Assembly (NCBI RefSeq): GCF_037126465.1
Contig: NC_088202.1
Span: 105,741,962 to 105,805,961 of the forward strand
Direction of reading: 5' to 3'
Origin: Ornithodoros turicata
Taxonomy: Eukaryota; Arthropoda; Arachnida; Ixodida; Argasidae
Length of the DNA stretch: 64,000 bases
Shown one piece after another: positions 45,908 through 59,154 of this stretch. Made by a program: the position numbers and the translations under genes. Positions within the stretch are counted from its first letter, which is position 1, and every line of letters begins with the position of its first letter. The notes below the pieces were generated by a model, which saw only the letters and a program-made list of their open reading frames with translations, was not told the DNA's origin and did no database searches.

Positions 45908-46286
45908 TGATGATTCACGAATTTCACCGCAGAATCATGGCGCATGTTGAGGTTGTTGACCAGGTGCACAAGATGTTTCTCTCTCTGCAGTGTGAGAGAA
46001 AAAAAAAAGTTTTCCAGTTTCTAATGAACTGCCGCTAGAGTTGAGACTAAGGGTCTTGAGACTTAGTCTAAGGGTTCCAGCGATTCAAGCTCAAACAAAC
46101 CTAGGATTTCCTAGTATGAGCGGAAATGCAAGAAAAGGGTTGCTTCTAGGGCAATCGAAGTCCACGGAGGAGCCCGACCTGGGACGTCGCTCATGGAGAG
46201 GAACAGACGGCATTTTCAATGGGGAATCTTGCTGATGAGCAGCGTTTATTTAAACTAACTCGTCCCTCTCGTTTTCAGTGTCTCTG

Positions 46287-47293
46287 CACTGTTAGAAAAA
46301 AAGGTATAAATAAGGTATAATAATGTGTTCTTATACCCCTTTTATACCTTCTGCTTCAGATATATACCTTTGGATGGTATAGAAGAGGAACAAATCTCCT
46401 ATTTATACCTCCAAGGCTTCTCAAGGGTATGAAAGAGGTATAAAGGAATGCTAACGTACCATATTTATACCTCACCAACACGCGTTTATATCCTGTACCA
46501 GGAATAGATCACGAGGCTATGCATTTCACGGTATAGATGAAGCTGCTATACCTTCTGTTTCTTTATACCTTTACGGCATTTTTATACCTTTACTTCCGCA
46601 ACGTGCTGTATCACATCATTAGTATTTTGTTTTTGGTGACGGTACCAGCTGAGTTAAATGGATGTTTGATTAAGAAACACAGACATTAGTACAGTACTAT
46701 CTGAATCCACATGGTTAGTTTATGGCTGTATGATGTCTACATTGCCGGAATGTTGAATCTAGATGTCCTCACCCTTAGAGTTGCGTACCAGAAGAAAACT
46801 GCTCCACACGTTGTCAAGTCGCCATCGGTACATCAGTATTTGTTGCTCTGTCATCGTGATATATCGTGACTTGATGACTGCGCAGAGCGATCTTGCTCCT
46901 TGAAATTTTCTTTAGTTTTTAACTCCATCTTTGCGTGTGTTTTTTTTTACATGGGGAGTAATGTGCACGAGCTTTGCTTTCTACTTAACAACCATATGCG
47001 TTTGCGTGTGTTTGTAGTACGTGTGTGTATGTCAAAAACTTGTCTTCCCTCCAAAGGTGATAGTTCTAGTTCCCTACTCTAAAAATGTCTATGCCTATGA
47101 TTTAATACCATGATGGTACTCGTGCAGACTCGCACAGGGGTATAGAGCTGTACCCCTAAAGGTATGACATATAGCCCTTTGTTGAGGACTATTTTTTTAT
47201 ACCTGTAAGCAGGGTATAAAATAATACCTAAGAAGGGCTAAGTTATTGAGCAGGCGATCTATACCTCTAAAGGTATAGATTTTTCTCTGAGTG
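46287..47293. mobile_element. 1-kb CACT-ended element filled with TATACCT motifs
   Basis: Left end CACTGTTAGAAAAAAAGG; right end, reverse complemented, CACTCAGAGAAAAATC. Both ends run into arrays of GGTATA/TATACCT words (about 46305-46590 and 47095-47275). TG flanks each tip. No transposase. CACT tips suggest a CACTA/Chapaev relative, which is unproven. Confidence 0.65.
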
Positions 47294-48130
47294 TGTTATA
47301 CATTCACGTTATATAGACGTCCCGCTGTCCCCGTGTGAACGCGGCTTCGTCTTCTAGTTCCTCTTGGTTGGGGGAAGGGGGTCGAACTGGAATGCTGCAT
47401 GCCAGCAGCAGTGGTCGCAGAACTGCGACCGTCACAATACCCATCCCAGACACAGAATACCCACGCACCTACCGTATTCATAGCTGACAGCCTATAAGTC
47501 ACTGGGCATGTCCAGCCTCTCGCATCTGCCATCACAAAGGCGTGTTGAACGGCCGCATTTTGGACCACAGCGGGCGCCTGCAGCAAAAGTTGAAAACATG
47601 ATGTTGCGACCAACTTTGCCTTGTCGCTGCACTTCGCAGTGGGCCACTGTACATATATGGTACCTCACAGGAGGTAGACCACGTGATCAAAAGATAACAT
47701 ACGCAGAAATATCGGATAAAATTATTCTTTGGTTTGTCGCGGCTATCCTGCCCATAATTTTCTCATGATCAGCATTTGAAGTACGTGCGAGAGACAACGA
47801 AGTGTTACTTTTAATTTCGACATATATATATATAGCATAAAGTACTCTCATGTACGAGCGTTTCATCACAGCGCATCAAGCACTTTCTATACTTAACCGC
47901 TTTGCACACAAATGCAACACGTTGCGTATTTGTAGTGCTAAAAGGTATCGTGCACGGCAGTATTGAAAACGCTCTCGACTGCAAAAGGCAACTCAGAAGA
48001 TTCTCCCCGAATTCGTTACAGATTTCTTTACTACCGCGTCGAACTTCCGCCTAATTTTCGCGAAGCGAAATATACAAGTGGACAAGAGAAAGGTTTTCTG
48101 CGGAAATCATCTTCCCAGCGTCATTTCCTG
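47294..48130. other. Intergenic, nothing recognised
   Basis: No gene or repeat recognised. Confidence 0.4.
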
Positions 48131-48865
48131 CTAAGAATCCCGCGAGGGGTGTTTCTCACCAAGTTGGAGCAATGATATCGGAGCAAAACCAGAGAATAGC
48201 ACGAGAGAGACTCGCTTTGTAAATGGAGAGGGAGCTGCCTTTAGTACAGACACCTGCTCCATTTCTGGCCGCCCACTTTCGCTTAATGAAATGCCTGTGG
48301 AGGAATCCCCGTAATCAGAAATAAAGCGGCCCCCGTTAAATGATATCCCTTCCCCCATTCTGCGAGCGACCATTATTTTGTTTTTGCTCTTCCCCGCGCT
48401 AGGCTCCCCGCAACGGGCATCCAGCGAAAATTCCAGGCCCTGTGAAATTCCTGCCTCATTTCCAAATATAAATGGGGCTCTCCCTCGGTATACGCCCGAG
48501 TCGTGTTTTCCCAATCTTAGAAGAAGGCGCTGTTTCCACTGATTTGCAACGTTGGCTTCGAGTGAGTTGTGTTTTACGCACAGTGCGAGGCAGGGAAGCG
48601 TGACCAAGAGAATTACCGCGAATTCTTCGGACTCGTCTGCATAATACACTGCGCACCCGAGAGAACAGCGGTGTATAGAACGAATCGGCCGTACATAACA
48701 CAGTGCGCCCGTCAACTCCAGGAAAATACACGTATATTTCCTGCACTGCACGAAACTCCACAGCGACCACTGACCATTATGAATTGCAAGACCTGGCAGA
48801 CACACACGTAATGATGATGACGACGTGGAACTGTTATTCGCCATCGAGGCTGACCTCTGCTCCAA
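48131..48865 (-). other. 244-codon open frame of unknown status
   Basis: This is the longest open frame not tied to a known family. It has mixed composition and no domain or signal I recognise. The stretch 48280-48560 is complex, non-repetitive and contains homeodomain-like AATGATA and TAATCA words, so a conserved noncoding element is an alternative. I would not call it a gene without expression or conservation. Confidence 0.25.
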
Positions 48866-50610
48866 TGTTATCGGAATGAATTGTGAGATGATTATGATTA
48901 CATCGACAATATAATCGAAGTATTAGTCCAAAGCAGCTGATTGCTAGCATTCCCGCCGGCTGCCACGTCCGTTTGTAGCCATCTTTCACCGATCTAGTGT
49001 AATGAATCGGGGTAGTTGATACTTTTTCATATTCGACACTACGCTGCGTCAGTTCGTCTCTGCGTAGAGGAGGCGGTAAAGTTTGGAGGACCCACGCGAT
49101 GAAGTGTCTGTCCACTCACATGGCAGCAATAAGGGGGAATTAGTAGACCGGCATGGGTCCACAGAAGAAACTACGTGCGCCTCAACCTTGAAATGGTACA
49201 CCCTTACTCGGGAGAGGAACCAATGAGGTCACCCCATGGGAAACTGGGGAGCTGCGCAGAGAGCTGGCCTACTTGCCTATGGTAGGCTGCAAAGAAACAC
49301 GAGTGGCGGGGAGGATGACACGCAGACACTAACGATAGAGGAAGACGGAACATCTGCATTTGTCCGAGCTGCCGTCCGTGTCTCTTTGCTGACTATTGTC
49401 GGAGATGAATCCTCCCATACTGAAACCGCATACTGGTCTTGCAACGTCGCACCCTTGCTCCACATGTAGCGAGCGGTACGCCTTGCAACACATGCATGTG
49501 GGGTGTGTTCGTTGCCAGCACGATCGTGGGGCACTGAGAATCGAAATGCAGCAAGTAATTGATCACCGACCGTATACCTTTTGCAAGATTCTGGGGCCAC
49601 CCCCGCGCATCAGCTGCGGTGTCTGCCGCTCCTGTTGAACGTTTTCATGACAAGCGGCCACAAAAGTGAAATGTACTTTGTCATTTACAAAATTATCACA
49701 GGTTCTCTAAGAAATCGTTAGTATGATTACTTCAACGCATATACGCACATGCAGTCTTGTTGCTTTTCTTTTGTGGACTTTCTCAAACTCATCTTTTCTC
49801 GTACCTTTTGTAGACTACGGCTGCTCGTGTCCTGCGCTATTCACCAAAGGGTATATCTAAAATCAGCGCGTCTTTCGTCTGGTCGCCTACGTTCTTCATT
49901 GTATTGATTCACCAGTGCCCTCCAATTCGACTAAATGTTTTTTTAATGCCGAAGCAGGAATGTAGTATGTCTCGTTTCATTTGGAAATGCCTCCCTGTCA
50001 GTTGTCCCTTATAATCATCGCCGTTGGAGCCAACTTCGTTAGGAAGTTTGCCATCATTTACTTGCGAATGTTCGCAGAAATGGCAGACAACGGAAAGCCA
50101 TGATGCTGGTGTTTATGTTTGAACCCAGAGTTTCTTCAAGACTGTGTGAGAAGCCGACATCCCGATCACGCTCCCATGGTAATTGCAGGCAACACAAGAA
50201 GCTGATGTACTGATGGCAAGACAGGCACGACAACCCAGCGCAAAGGCAAGGTTCCCCCAAGCAACTTCTGTTGCTTATATTAAACCGGAAGACATGTGCG
50301 CGGGCTACAGCCTGACAAGAGTAGAAGAGGTGGATCTACATCTGTGCAATGGATGGCTGCTCCATGACCGAGACTTTTCCTTTTGCTTCGCACCTCATCA
50401 GTGACTATGCATTGGCGCACGTCCTCAAGATCGGCCGCACCCCCAAGCCGAGTGCCCACACTGTGGAGATGATGATAAGACGATGATTGGAGTTTTCATG
50501 GCGCCTCGACGACAAGTGTCATAACACTGTGACTAAGATGAGACTAGTTGAGTGTTGACCAGGAGCTTGCCTCTACTTTCCCGACATCGTTCCCTAGGCC
50601 GTTTGCGTCA
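48866..50610. other. Intergenic, nothing recognised
   Basis: No supported gene; short overlapping frames only. Confidence 0.4.
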
Positions 50611-50614
50611 CTTT

Positions 50615-50990
50615 ACCACCGGCTCCGCCTCAACGTGCTGTTGAGGACACTGAACATATCACATTATCCTGTTCACGGTATCAGCAGTACCGAGAATCTC
50701 TACGAGCTTCCTTAGCTCGGCTGGATGGATGGCAGACCATTTGATGTTGTTAAGGTTCTGGGCCCTTGGACACCCGACAGTCAGTTTCACGCCATGCAGG
50801 CGTTTGTGCGATTTTGCGCAGACAGACAGTGTGTGGAAACAGTGTGACAGACAGTGTGTGTGGACAACGTGTGTGGACAGTGTGTGTGAGAGTCTTTGTC
50901 ACTCATTTGTTTTATTGTAGATAGCCATTTGTGTTTTCCTAAGTAATCTGGAGTAGCCGGCTCTCGTAATGACTCCCTATTTCTCAATTT
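50615..50990 (+). pseudogene. Non-LTR retroelement C-terminal fragment and 3' end
   Basis: Plus-strand frames give YHRLRLNVL and, shortly after, VEDTEHITLSCSRYQQYRES, matching the C-terminal Cys/His region of the element at 1452-2863 (LHRLRLNV, VEDVEHILLRC) with an internal deletion. It is followed by CTGGAGTAGCCGGCTCTCG, a 3' segment also present in reverse at 59830-59880. Confidence 0.7.
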
Positions 50991-50999
50991 TTTTGTTTT

Positions 51000-52550
51000 C
51001 TTATCAACTCAACTCAGCTCAGTTGAAACTAAGGCACGATGTTTATTAAAAGCAGAGAAATATTATATATAAAATGTCAGTCTAAAACTACAAAAGGTTT
51101 ACTACGTAGACACAATGTTCATTGTATCATCATCACATGTGTAGACACAATATGGAGAAAGAGGATCGGAGGGGCACGGGGTAATGTGCTGCCCAGCAAA
51201 CTGCGATGCAAGGCGTAGGCATCAGTAAGCTGTACGGACTACTGGCAGACCAAAACCCCAACTCGAAGGAACAGTGTATCCCCGCCGCTACCTCTAACGT
51301 CGGAAACTCATTCAAGAAGCTATATACGGAGCACCTTGAAGGTCACTGACCCTCAAGGACTATTAATTCTGTAACACAATAGTTCACTACTACAGACATA
51401 GCCGCAAAATGAGTAAGCGAACTGCACTTTAGTTCCGTACGTCAGCGACTCGAACGCCTTTGGACAGTACTTATTTGGAGGCATGCGTATACTACCAAAA
51501 TACCTAAACAATCTTACGTAACGTTCGCGGTGACCACCATGAACTACGGACATTCCGACACATCCGTTCCACAGTCAATAAAAGCGCACAGAGCAAAATC
51601 AAGGAGCTCCATTCATATAGGCAACGACATAAAAGAAAAAAAAAAGCAGTAGGATTCATAAGCCATTTCAACGACGCTGCCGACATGATTACGAGTGGGA
51701 CTCGCAGCAGCAGGGCTGGATCCGGCTCTTGGTTGATATCCTCCACAACAGCACGGCGGCAATGACCCAAAGACAGACACAGACACACACAAGGAAGCAC
51801 AAACGGTCCCCTCTGGTCAATACAGACGAGAGCTGGAACAAAAGCAGGGATGTGGGAAAGGGGTTCTCCCCATTCAGTGCATCTCATAACAGATTTGGCT
51901 GCTTTTTGCAGCTTTCCAGAAGCGATAGCATGCGATGGAGTAAGTCAGATAGATTACGGTGAAGGGACGAACAATGAGATGATATTAAGTACGTCATCTT
52001 CCCCTGCCACCCTTCCGACTGCACCACCATAGTAGAAGGCGAAGGCAGCGCTTGCTTGGTCACGATTGGGGTATGTTAATTTCCAAAACAGTTCAGATGC
52101 ATAGAAAGTTTTATACTTACGCAAATAAATTCAGAGTCGAAACAAAATTATTGCTCGACACAAGCAGGATAATACGGTTCCTACATTATCCTGGAAGCTA
52201 AGGTACTGAGTGCACATTTTTACAGGACACCTAAATTGACACTTTTTCGCGCAGACTTTTGCACCCTTCCGCAAAAGCAATAGTTGGCAGCGAACCGCCT
52301 TAGCGGTGGCGAGTGGCCCATCATATCATCATCCCATGCATATGTATATGTGTGTAGCTGCCGTTCATGTGAATTTTGCCGGTTGAAGAACAAAGCACTG
52401 AGTGAGCGTACCGATGCTACGGCAAAATCACAAACTGCACTAACTTACATGGAGGAAGCACCACATCCGCAACTATACTCTTCCTGATGGAAATTGATGT
52501 TCTGAGGCTGGAACACAGAAAAAAGGACAACAGAGAAGCCTCAAGGGGAG
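51000..52550. other. Intergenic, nothing recognised
   Basis: No supported gene. GCCCATCATATCATCATCCC near 52316 may be a worn piece of the 13140 repeat family. Confidence 0.35.
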
Positions 52551-52552
52551 GT

Positions 52553-52680
52553 GTGTTAGCTTAGCTCAATTGGTAGAGCACTGCAATCCAGAAGATGTGG
52601 GTTCGAGTCCAACAGCTGGCTAACCTTTTCAGTGACTTCCTTCTTTCATCATAACTCTTCCTATTGGCCCACGTCTCCTC
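52553..52680 (+). mobile_element. tRNA-derived SINE, second type
   Basis: The head GTTAGCTTAGCTCAATTGG has A and B boxes (TAGCTCAATTGGTAGAGC, GGTTCGAGTCC) and an acceptor-like stem (GTTAGCT with GGCTAAC). The anticodon stem is badly mismatched, so it is not a working tRNA gene. TTCCTTCTTTCATCAT follows, as near 45495. Confidence 0.7.
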
Positions 52681-52689
52681 TTCTCTGAG

Positions 52690-53570
52690 CGGATGGTGAG
52701 TGGCGTCAGGGTGCCATCGCGTGATGCGGTCGCTTCAGTTACTCCCTCGACAAATACTGGATCTTCGGCGAAAATCTGCGCGAAACTTAAACTGCGCCGA
52801 CGCAACCGAGTCGCAAATGTTCCATGCGGGTCAAGTTTTACACTGCTGTTGTAGGAAGATTTATTAAAAGTCTAGGCGCGCTAAGACTTGACGACAGACA
52901 CTCATACATGCACTTCCCACCACATATTACGTAGAAGCTATCCACAACTGCTGGCCGTAACTAATACATATATTCACTCCGTTGCACATCTGTTATCATC
53001 ACGAAGGTACAAAAATGTTTCGTCTCGTTCACTGCTCCAGAACAGTTCGGCAGAAACTCGATGTTTAGTACAACGAAAATTAAGGATTTTCAACGACTAA
53101 GATTTGAGTGCGACATAAAATTGACTGCGTAACAAAATTTACTTCAGACAGTCAGGTTCGAGTATAAACACGGAAGCATTTTGTGGAATGCAAACGGGAA
53201 GTGCCACATAATTTTTGAGTGTGCTGCGACGCCACAGTGTTATGGCTGGACACATGTGCAAAATACATAGCTCGCTACTGTGTTTTAACCCGTGAACAGA
53301 AGTGCCCTTCTTCGTTTGCCTTGCGCGGTTCAGGAATACGGCTGCCAGCGTTACGGGAAAAACAGAAAATACAAGTAAGAAAAGAAAGACCTCGATGGCG
53401 GAATGTTTGCTCACACTGATAGATCTACTTTAGTTCCAAAGTACTACGTTTTCCGAACATGTGTCATTATATTGCATATCCCAAATATATTTTATATTTA
53501 CGTGTCATTTCACAACCTTGTCACAGAATAGCGCTTCACACAAAAGTCTGGTTAGGAATGTTTATTGTTC
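52690..53570. other. Intergenic, nothing recognised
   Basis: No supported gene. Confidence 0.4.
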
Positions 53571-53574
53571 CATC

Positions 53575-53633
53575 CCTATTGGAACTTACTTTCCCCCTTG
53601 TCCTCTTTCTTTTTTCAATAAACATATCCCGCC
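53575..53633 (+). repeat. Retroelement 3' tail end, AATAAACATATCCC
   Basis: C/T-rich sequence then CAATAAACATATCCCGCC at 53616. Only the last block of the tail family is present. Confidence 0.55.
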
Positions 53634-53827
53634 TTTTATACAGCTGCATAAAACACCAATTAACGATATCATAGATAAGAAACGTAACTAATAGCGACGC
53701 TTTAGAGCTCTACCCTTGAAGAGAAATACTACGCGAGACGACGCAGCATGGCTTATGGGGGTCCATCTGGGAAAGTGTTTTCGGAGCCCGGATATGCGAC
53801 CCGCCTTTTGATATTCCCCAACCCTCG

Positions 53828-53997
53828 TTGCTATATGTGTTCTGGACGCTTGCCTTTATGTTACTTGTGCAAGCGGCGACACTCCAGAGTAAAGAGCTCG
53901 ACAGAATGTCAACGACTTCCGAATATCGACCGTATAGTCCTTCCTGGCCTCCGAGCTGTCTGGACAACGAAAAATATTTCTGGGCCTCCGAAATAGT
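53828..53997 (+). CDS. Possible first exon of a small secreted protein
   Basis: From the ATG at 53828 the frame begins MLYVFWTLAFMLLVQA, a plausible signal peptide with an alanine before the cut, followed by a polar stretch (SKELDRMSTTSEYRPYSP). A GTACGT donor-like site follows CCTCCGAAATA at 53998. No downstream exon was identified and no family is recognised, so this is tentative. Confidence 0.25.
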
Positions 53998-54034
53998 ACG
54001 TACACTTTGGGATTTATATTCTCATTTGACATGA

Positions 54035-57000
54035 AATATCTGGGAAGAGATTGTGCTGTTCCTCGAGCTCATTACGTCGACGCTTTATACTCAGTGTTCT
54101 TATCTGCTTTGCTTGGTTGCATTGTTTCTCATGTTTAAGGGGATCATTTACGAGGAAAAGCAGACGGTGGATGATCATTTTCTCTGAGCATTGTTCGATA
54201 GCAGTATGGTAAACGGAGCAGAGCACGGGAAACTAGTGCAGACCGTATTGGTCACAAACACATAACGCATGCGCTGTTGCGTGTGTATTGTCTGACTCAC
54301 AATAGGATGTATTGAGTGCTACAGCATTTAGCCTACATGGGCTTCCAGACTTTAACATGCGTGAAATGTGCCACACGAAGAATTCTTGACATCGTGGACA
54401 TATTTGATTGTTTGGTGTTTAATAGCGCAAATGTTACACTGGATATGACCTAAAGTTACAAGACTGATGCAGAACATAGGCAGACCGAAGCTGTAATACT
54501 GCTTCGTGAAACTGCTTCTGAGGTTACCGTTAAGTGAAATTACTCTTAGAAGGGTGCAACCTCGAAAAGTTCCTATGTAACGTTGCGGAATTGTTGGAAG
54601 GATTGTCTCCGCAGGGTGTCACAATGCGCGACCCTCGGATCGTTCAAAAAAAGAATAAGAAAAAACTTTAGGAAGATCCATTGGTGGATTCTTTGGAAAT
54701 GCGTTAGCATAAGCCTTTGGTTCGTTCTTGTGCTTCCTCCTTTCTCTTTTGCTCCTTTTTTTGTTCCTTCTTTTCTTTCCTCCTTTCTCTTTCGCTTCTT
54801 TTTGATTCCTTCTTTTCTTTCCTCCCTTCTCTTCGTAGCAGAAGCCCTTGATAACTCGCATAACCCGCGTGCCGTTTCCCGCTGCCTTCCTTGTTTTCGT
54901 TCAAGCTGCTCCTGTGCTAGTCTCTTTTTCCTCGTCTTTTCTCGTCTTTCCTTCTCGTTTCTCATGACGTCCGCACACCGACACCGCCGTCTTTCCTTCG
55001 ACATGAGCCTTCTAATGCGAACGCATTAAAAGAAAGCACATCCATGATTCTTGCTCAGACTGGGCCTGGTAACCTATTGATAAACATTGCTCCACAATTC
55101 CGACCCTCTACGCTACTTGATTTAGCGAAGCCATACTAGAGGAGGCGGTATTTTATCGACGCAGTCGTGGAGTAAGAACACGTGTTGAGAAGCTCCGGCC
55201 CTCCGGGTTTTTCCATCACTGTCGATTCGGAATCATGTAGCGGGATACCATCTCATCTCGAACGTATTCTGTAGCTTAAACTGGGTGCCCCCCTTTTTTT
55301 TTTCTTGGGGGGGGGGTCCACATTACACGTAGAAGCTCGTAGATTCGCTTTCAAAAGAAGGCTTGTGAAATATGAAAGGGTACCACGTGCCCGCACCCCC
55401 ACGCCGCGATGGCAGCTCGGGCGCGCTGTGAGTGGAGGTGATCTGCTCCTTAGTTCCACTTCCACGGGGCCACTGAGTCGGTTAGGAGCGTACTTCCCTC
55501 ACCAGTCACTTGTCACAACTCACTCACACTCGCAACTTCGCGTCACCAGTGCGGCCCAACGGGAAACATTGCACGGTAAATTTCGGTTTCGGTGCAGGAG
55601 GCATCGTATTATTGCATAGCGTTATACACGCGGTTCTCAGGTGAACTCGCTTGACACACTGAAGACAAGAGACCAGGCTAACATGACTTTGCAAGCAGCA
55701 ACGATTCCTATACCTTTAGGCGGACTTCCACTGTATTTGCATCGTAACTGACTAACCATGCACGACCACCAGATTATCATTCTGTTGTATGTAAACTTAA
55801 TTTGCAAGGTGCCATCCTAACCCCACGAAAGAATTGCACTGAAAAATAAAACAGCCAAAGTTTCATTCAATATGCAGAAGTCTTTTATAAACGAATTATT
55901 GCCAGTGCAGCACGTCTTCTTGCCATGACGCGACTCATAACTTCGGGAAAAAATTGAAATCCCTTCTATCTTTCTGGATTTTAGATAATATTGTTGGTGA
56001 AGGATAATATATCACGGGTAGGTTGCAACGCGTTTCAGTCAATGGAGTGAGAGACAGTCTTATTTTGTCCCGGTTGTGTTAGGAATTTCCCAAGACTATG
56101 TATAGGTCAGTTGCTCTGACTACTGTGACTAGTTACAATGACTACTATGATATTTTTATTTTGCAATAAAAATGGCTTCCCGTGACGCTGCCTCCTGCAT
56201 ATGGTATTTTGCCAAAAAATGTCTCGCCGTGGATAATTTATTGGTACCAATAACTATTCATCGCCTGTCCTCTCCTGTAGTCTTGTTATATTGTTTGGCT
56301 GACCTCTCTGAAAACCTCCTGTTAGGGTCTTGCAATATTTACTAGGATTATTGTGATCATTTATTGACAGAATAAGTCCCACGCATTGGTTACCTCACAC
56401 CTCTTCATTCTTATCCTTCTTCTGTTTCACAACGAATGAATGCAGAGTAGCAGGTCAATTCTTCGAAGTCAACCTCTCTGCGTAACATTTTTTTTTTTTT
56501 TTTACATGTCATTCCTCTTCGATTTCTCTCCTGCCGATTCGACCGTGAAAGTGTAGAAAGAAGAAAAGATACAGCTATCCACATTTTCTTCTTTTGTTCA
56601 AGCTATCACTAAGTGGAAAGAGTTATTATGTCATTTGGATGCAATGGACATACAACGACCCCTCCCCTCTTACTAATTTCTTTCTCTCTACTTTTTTAAT
56701 TTTTTGTTTCTTTTTAATTTCTTACTCTCTCTCTTTCATTTCTCTCTCCATCCTTTCTCTTTTACTCCCCCCTTATTTCTTCCCCCTTTCAGCCTATACT
56801 TGCACTTTCAACTACTTGCACTACTTGCACTTGCCTACTTTCAACTTGCAGCCTATAGTCTGAGCAGGCAGACCTCACTTCTCTTCCTCTTTGAACATCG
56901 AACCTGCACCAAGATACAACGAAACTGGCTTAGTGGAGCACTCTTCTAGGTGGTGTATGATTACTTCTTAAATTAAGAAGCCGCAGAGTTTTGCTCACGG

Positions 57001-57100
57001 CAACTCCAAGCTACGCATAGTCAAAGAGGGAAAATATAAAAACGATTACTTGTAAGTACGTCATCCTGCTATTTTAAATATATTTGGCAGACATGATATA
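54035..57100. other. Intergenic with C/T-rich tracts
   Basis: 54715-54990 and 56660-56800 are C/T-rich on the plus strand and create spurious open frames. No gene recognised. Confidence 0.45.
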
Positions 57101-57115
57101 AAACAACATTTCGCC

Positions 57116-57217
57116 ATGGACATGATGGAACGCGTAGAAGACATTGACGGACACGAACATTGTTCTTGAACGCTTTCCGTGTCCGTCCGTGTGTTCTTTG
57201 CGTTCCATCATGTCCAT
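57116..57217. repeat. Hairpin repeat, about 40-bp arms
   Basis: Left arm ATGGACATGATGGAACGC and right arm GCGTTCCATCATGTCCAT are exact inverts; inner parts (GACGGACACG, CGTGTCCGTC) also pair. The loop contains TTGTTCTTGAACGC. Confidence 0.8.
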
Positions 57218-57219
57218 TT

Positions 57220-59150
57220 TGGACCAGCATGCTCCACACCTTTTAGCGTTAATGTTTTGCAAGGAACGCGTAACTTGGCATCTGTCACATGTGACTATAT
57301 ACCTTGAGGCTGATGGTCTCGTAATTTATGTTGATTATTTTTTACATGGAGCTCTGGATCGCGATGACTATACTCAAAAACTGACTTATTATTTTTATAA
57401 TAATCTTCAGTATCCCTGGTATGCTACAATGCATTACGATAATGTGCGGTATGTAAAACGTACACACATATGAAGCCTGCTTCAAATAACTCACTATGCC
57501 CTTGAGAATACCAGAAAGTGAAGACTGACGTCTGGGCTAAATGTGCCTTCGGGAGCCGTGTTTTTCGTTTCATTCAATAGTCCAACGCAGTACAACCAGT
57601 GCGGTTGTAAGGTGACCCCTCTAGTATCTTTTGTGTGTATTTTGAAGTTAATATAAGTGTGGCTTCTATCGTGACTTCGATGAACTTCTCTCTGTATCTT
57701 GTTTCATTCTTGGCATCATAGGAGCGTGCTGCACGCAATTCTGCGTTTGGGTTTCTGTTTCCCAAGCACTACAGGGCGCGTCGCAAAGATCTGTCAGTAA
57801 AGATATCGCGGCCTACTCGCGGCAACGTAATTAACTAAGCTCCTTTAATTAAACACCGGAGTCGGCGTAGTGGCGGTTGTGAGTTGCTGCTGAAAGAATC
57901 ACCACCTGGTCACCTAATGGTTTATCACAAGCCTAGTGTTAGTACAGCTATGATTTTTAACTTGCAACGTCGTGTCTTATATTATAGCAGTGCCTATACT
58001 AAACACGCACAATCAACATTTTTGTATTACGCTCGTGCGGGCAACTACGCAGAAATACCGTGCGGCTGAACACGGAATAGACACGGAATAGAAATATCGT
58101 GCGGCTAAAATAACGTGCGGCCACACATAATCGTGATACTTTAATGAGGGACATGTGGTAGATTACATGACGTGAGACCCAATTCTGCTATTTCAGAAGC
58201 ATGTCTGTGTAGAATTTATTCAGGTTTCTCTTTAAAGGAGCAATGACGTGACATTTAAAGGTACTGTAAAGCAGCACCGATCAAATGTCATTTAGTGTGG
58301 CTATTCGATAGTCCAAGCCACCAGGACAAAAACTGTGCAGGTTTCATTCCAATCGACGGTACAATTAATTAGAAAATTACAATGAAAGATTACGGGCAAC
58401 ACTGTACTAGGTATTCGAAATGAATCCGTACTTCTGACACGTACGGCGGCAACCACATTGCATGCGTATAACACTGGGCCCGACATAACAATCCGCCACA
58501 ATCCACCATAAAATCCGCCTCTGCAATCCACACAACGATTATGGCGGGCTACAACGATCCACATCTGAGGATAAACGGATAAGCGAATTGAAATGAATTG
58601 CTGAGCCGTTAAAAAAAAAATGTGTCAGACGTTCAAGAAGCCAGACAGCGTCGGGACTTGTTTGTTCGCAGAGGTTCACAGAGAGAGTTTGTTCGTTCAA
58701 AAGAGGCCGCGAACAAAAGGAGCGCGCAGGCGCAGCAGAGAAGTAGGGAGAGCCCTCATCGAAGAGCGGCCAGCACTGGGTTACTTCGCCAAAACAGGGG
58801 TTAACAGGTTAAACTGTTAACATGAGGTTTCAGAATGCATAGGTAAACAGGAAAACTAATAATATGGTTACTAAAATAACGAAGTTCCGATGTCATATTG
58901 TGTAATACCAATTTTCAGTGTTGCCCGCTGTACAGGGTGTTGTTTGACACCAGGCGTCGCACCGCTCCACTATGCCACATCTTTCATGGCAAATTAAAAA
59001 TATTTATAGCGCGTTGTCGGTCGTGTGGTTATGCATATGGTATTTAGAAACAACAAAGTCTCTAGACACATCACCGGCATATCATGCTTAACTGCTTTAC
59101 AGTACCTTTAACGGGTCGAAACCCTGCGTCATCTGTCAAGCTGTCCACCG
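57220..59150. other. Intergenic, nothing recognised
   Basis: A short cluster of CGTGCGGC repeats lies at 58056-58120. No gene recognised. Confidence 0.4.
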
Positions 59151-59154
59151 GGAT

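Noticed and set aside
52555..52625. Possible functional tRNA gene
   Set aside because: Acceptor and D stems pair, but the anticodon stem has several mismatches, and SINE body sequence follows; it is a SINE head.
54573..55029. 143- and 148-codon open frames on both strands
   Set aside because: Both are translations of a C/T-rich low-complexity stretch; one strand gives Lys/Glu/Arg runs and the other Ser/Phe/Leu runs.
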